Assembly (NCBI GenBank): GCA_025928535.1
Contig: JAICJJ010000108.1
Location: 1-7,851, forward strand
Origin: Thermomicrobiales bacterium
GTDB taxonomy: Bacteria > Chloroflexota > Chloroflexia > Thermomicrobiales > UBA6265
Direction: 5' to 3'
Length of the DNA stretch: 7,851 nt
Both the position numbers and the translations under genes were made by a program. Under the pieces are notes generated by a model. The model ran no database searches. It was not told the DNA's origin and saw only the letters and a program-made list of their open reading frames with translations. Position 1 is the stretch's first letter; the number at the start of each line of letters is the position of its first letter. Below are positions 5,790 to 7,851 of this stretch, in pieces.

Positions 5790-6764
5790 CTACCCGGTCG
5801 CTTCGTCTTCGATTGTCGGCGCCTCCATCGCGAGCGCGGCGGCGCCGAGCAGCGCCGTGTCGTCGCCGAGACGCGAGCGTTCGATCCGCGCCGCCGTCCG
5901 GTTCTCGGGAAACGCATGGTTCGCCATCGCCGTTCGAGCCGGCTCGAGGAGCGCGTCGCCGAGCGACCCGACGCCCCCGCCGATGACGATCAGACGCGGG
6001 TTGAAGATGTTGGCGAACGCGCCCAACGCCGCGCCGAGGGCGCGGCCGGCCCGATCGAGGATCGCTCCCGCAGCCGGATCGCCGTCGCGCGCGGCCGTGG
6101 CGACGATGGCGGGCGTGATCGGCCGGCCGGCGGCGAGTCGGAGGAGCGCCATGCCATCCGCGGTCGTGGCGACCAGGCTGGCGTCGCGCGCGATCGCCCA
6201 GCCGCCGACGTAGGCTTCCAGACAGCCGATGCTGCCGCAGGTGCAGCGCGGCCCGTCCAGCGCGATCACGACGTGCCCGACTTCGCCGCCGAAGCCCGTG
6301 GTTCCCTCGATCAGATGGCCGCCGGTGATGATGCCGCCGCCGACACCCGTGCCGAGCGCGAGGTAGATCAGATCGTCTACGCCGCGACCGACGCCGAACC
6401 GCGCTTCGCCGACGGCGGCGCAATTGCCGTCGTTCGCCAGGCGAAACGGCCGCCGGGTTCGCTGCCGCAACGCCGCGCCGAGCGGATAATCGCGCCAATC
6501 CTTGAGATTCGGCGTGAACGCGACGACGCCGGTGGCCGGGTCGAGCGGACCGGGGATGGCGATGCCAAGCGGCGCATCAGGCGGAAGTCCCGCCTCGGCG
6601 CCGGCTCGGTTCGCCAGCGTCAACAGCGCATCGACCACGGCGTCCGGGCCGGCGTCGGCCGGCGTCCGCGCCGCCTGTCGGCAGGCGATCGTTCCCTCGG
6701 CGTCGACCGCTGCGGCGCGCAGATTTGTGCCGCCGACGTCGACGCCAATGACTCGGTCCGCCAT
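5790..6764 (-). CDS. ROK-family sugar kinase, probably glucokinase
   Basis: A cytoplasmic kinase of 324 residues that would phosphorylate glucose or a related hexose with ATP (or polyphosphate) to the 6-phosphate. The phosphate-binding loop DVGGTNLRA is at 9-17, a sugar-site block LANDGNCAAVGE at 109-120 contains the expected catalytic base D112, and LGTGVGGGII (137-146) is the second phosphate motif. The ROK signature follows as EVGH (161-164) and CTCGSIGCLE (174-183), giving zinc ligands H164, C174, C176 and C181. NPRLIVIGGGV (255-265) is the adenosine-side motif. No N-terminal helix-turn-helix is present, so this is a kinase and not a ROK repressor. N-acetyl-glucosamine, N-acetylmannosamine or fructose kinases share these motifs. 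It follows hslU by 43 bp and is probably cotranscribed. The start has a G-run (6776-6771) as its ribosome site. Confidence 0.9.
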   Translation of the reverse strand: MADRVIGVDVGGTNLRAAAVDAEGTIACRQAARTPADAGPDAVVDALLTLANRAGAEAGLPPDAPLGIAIPGPLDPATGVVAFTPNLKDWRDYPLGAALRQRTRRPFRLANDGNCAAVGEARFGVGRGVDDLIYLALGTGVGGGIITGGHLIEGTTGFGGEVGHVVIALDGPRCTCGSIGCLEAYVGGWAIARDASLVATTADGMALLRLAAGRPITPAIVATAARDGDPAAGAILDRAGRALGAALGAFANIFNPRLIVIGGGVGSLGDALLEPARTAMANHAFPENRTAARIERSRLGDDTALLGAAALAMEAPTIEDEATG

Positions 6765-6807
6765 GCTCCGCCCCCCGCAAACGGTCCGCTGTGCGGATTC
6801 GCTCCGG

Positions 6808-7851
6808 CTAGAGGATGTAGTTGCTCAGATCGTCGTCCACCGCCACGTCGCCGATCCGCCTGGCGACGAAGTCGGCGTCGATGATCTCGACATCGCCGCT
6901 GCGGCCAGGCGCGTCGAACGACAAATCTTCGACCACCCGTTCGATCACGGTGTGCAACCGCCGCGCGCCGATGTCTTCCATTCGGGCGTTGACAAGCGTC
7001 GCCAATCGCGCCATCTCGCGCAAGCCGCTCTCCTCGAAACGCAATTCGAGCCCTTCGGTCGCGAGCAAGGCGGCATACTGCTTGGTCAACGCGTTTTCCG
7101 GCTCCGACAGGATGGCGTAGAGATCGTCTTCGCTCAGGCTGCTCAATTCGACGCGAATCGGAAATCGGCCCTGCAATTCCGGGATCAAGTCGGACGGCCG
7201 CGTGTCGTGAAACGAACCGGCGGCGATGAACAGCACGTGGTCGGTCCGCACCGGACCGTAGCGCGTCATCACGACCGAGCCTTCGACGATCGGCAGCAGG
7301 TCGCGCTGCACGCCTTCGCCCGACACCTCGGCGCCGTAGTCGCCGTTGGTGCTGATGGTCTTGTCGATCTCGTCGATGAAGACGACCGCCGATTCTTCGA
7401 CCCGGCGCATCGCCGCCTCGACCACCGCGTCGAAATCGACGAGGCGATCGGCCTCCTGCTGCGTCAGGATGCGGCGCGCTTCCCGCACCGAAACGCGGCG
7501 TCGCGAACGCCGGGGCGGCCCGACGTAGCCGTCCAGAAACTCGTGAAACGTGTCGTAGAGGTCTTCCGCCGACATCCCGCCGAATTCGTCGTAGGCGGCG
7601 TAATCGTCGTACGGCGCTTCGACCTCGATCTCGACCGTTTCTTCTTCCAGCGCTTCCCGATTCAGCAAATCGAGCAGGCGCTGGCGTTCCCGCTCCAGCC
7701 GCCGTTGCCGCGCCGCTTCCTGGCGCGGCGTTGCTTCGACCGGCGTCGTCCCGTTCGCCGACGACCGCCGCGTCGGCTTTGGTTTGGCCCGGACAAGCAA
7801 CTGTTCGGTCAACAAGTCGACCATGCGCTGGACCGCGGCGCCGGCCGCTTC
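6808..7851 (-). CDS. hslU: HslU, ATPase subunit of the HslUV (ClpYQ) protease, C-terminal part
   Basis: The AAA+ unfoldase that feeds substrates to the HslV peptidase. The frame runs off the window end; 347 residues are present and the N-terminal part with Walker A is missing. Numbered from the window edge, the first 150 or so residues cover the I domain, which is highly charged and low in complexity. Then come Walker B VVFIDEIDK (156-164), EGVQRDLLPIVEGS (179-192), the sensor 1 region DHVLFIAAGSF (204-214), LIPELQGRFPIRVEL (222-236) with the probable arginine finger, and sensor 2 IGARRLHTV (294-302). It ends in LSNYIL, resembling the EDLSRFIL tail of E. coli HslU that docks into HslV. This excludes ClpX, which lacks that tail. 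hslV would normally lie just upstream, beyond the window. An internal ATG at 7824 is not the start because homology continues past it. Confidence 0.93.
   Translation of the reverse strand, partial: EAAGAAVQRMVDLLTEQLLVRAKPKPTRRSSANGTTPVEATPRQEAARQRRLERERQRLLDLLNREALEEETVEIEVEAPYDDYAAYDEFGGMSAEDLYDTFHEFLDGYVGPPRRSRRRVSVREARRILTQQEADRLVDFDAVVEAAMRRVEESAVVFIDEIDKTISTNGDYGAEVSGEGVQRDLLPIVEGSVVMTRYGPVRTDHVLFIAAGSFHDTRPSDLIPELQGRFPIRVELSSLSEDDLYAILSEPENALTKQYAALLATEGLELRFEESGLREMARLATLVNARMEDIGARRLHTVIERVVEDLSFDAPGRSGDVEIIDADFVARRIGDVAVDDDLSNYIL

Noticed and set aside
5916..6884. A 322-codon + strand frame antisense to the ROK kinase
   Set aside because: The ROK kinase on the other strand carries all its family motifs. 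The antisense product is Arg/Asp/Ala-rich with no fold signature.
1..7851. CRISPR array, tRNA, insertion sequence or prophage remnant
   Set aside because: No regularly spaced repeats, no tRNA-like cloverleaf arms, no transposase or phage motifs and no long terminal repeats were seen.

Overview
The window is GC-rich bacterial DNA with dense, conventional gene content. The substrate-binding protein carries a Tat-type signal without a lipobox, the aminotransferase has a divergent class IV signature, and the best promoter has a TTGACA / TAGGTT form. Together these would fit a high-GC, deep-branching lineage such as Chloroflexota (Thermomicrobia-like). No rRNA or other strong marker is present, so this placement is a low-confidence inference.

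Layout on the + coordinate axis. (1) Positions 2-190 hold the 3' end of an unrecognised + strand gene, followed by a GC hairpin at 211-237 that separates it from the convergent block. (2) Positions 275-5517 hold four minus-strand genes. Read in the direction of transcription they are oppB-type permease (5517-4585), oppC-type permease (4504-3497), extracellular peptide-binding protein (3244-1442) and branched-chain amino-acid aminotransferase (1231-275). A well-formed promoter lies upstream of the oppB-type gene at 5704-5732. A perfect 18-bp hairpin at 1363-1402 separates the transport genes from the aminotransferase gene. (3) Positions 5790-7851, also on the minus strand, hold the C-terminal part of the protease-chaperone ATPase HslU, running off the window end, followed after 43 bp by a ROK-family sugar kinase.

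The transport genes encode two membrane subunits and the binding protein of a dipeptide/oligopeptide (family 5) ABC importer. No ATPase subunit lies in the window, so it must come from elsewhere. Peptides brought in would yield amino acids, and the adjacent aminotransferase could interconvert Val/Leu/Ile with their 2-oxo acids. That link is only suggested by adjacency, because the hairpin argues for at least partly separate transcription. The hslU-ROK pair looks like one transcription unit ending upstream of the opp promoter.

I found no strong evidence of a novel multi-gene system. The most unusual signals are in non-coding DNA: a strong Shine-Dalgarno upstream of the binding-protein gene that only fits its nearest start codon if a small hairpin folds between them, the very stable hairpin after the binding-protein gene, and paired dyads in the aminotransferase leader.
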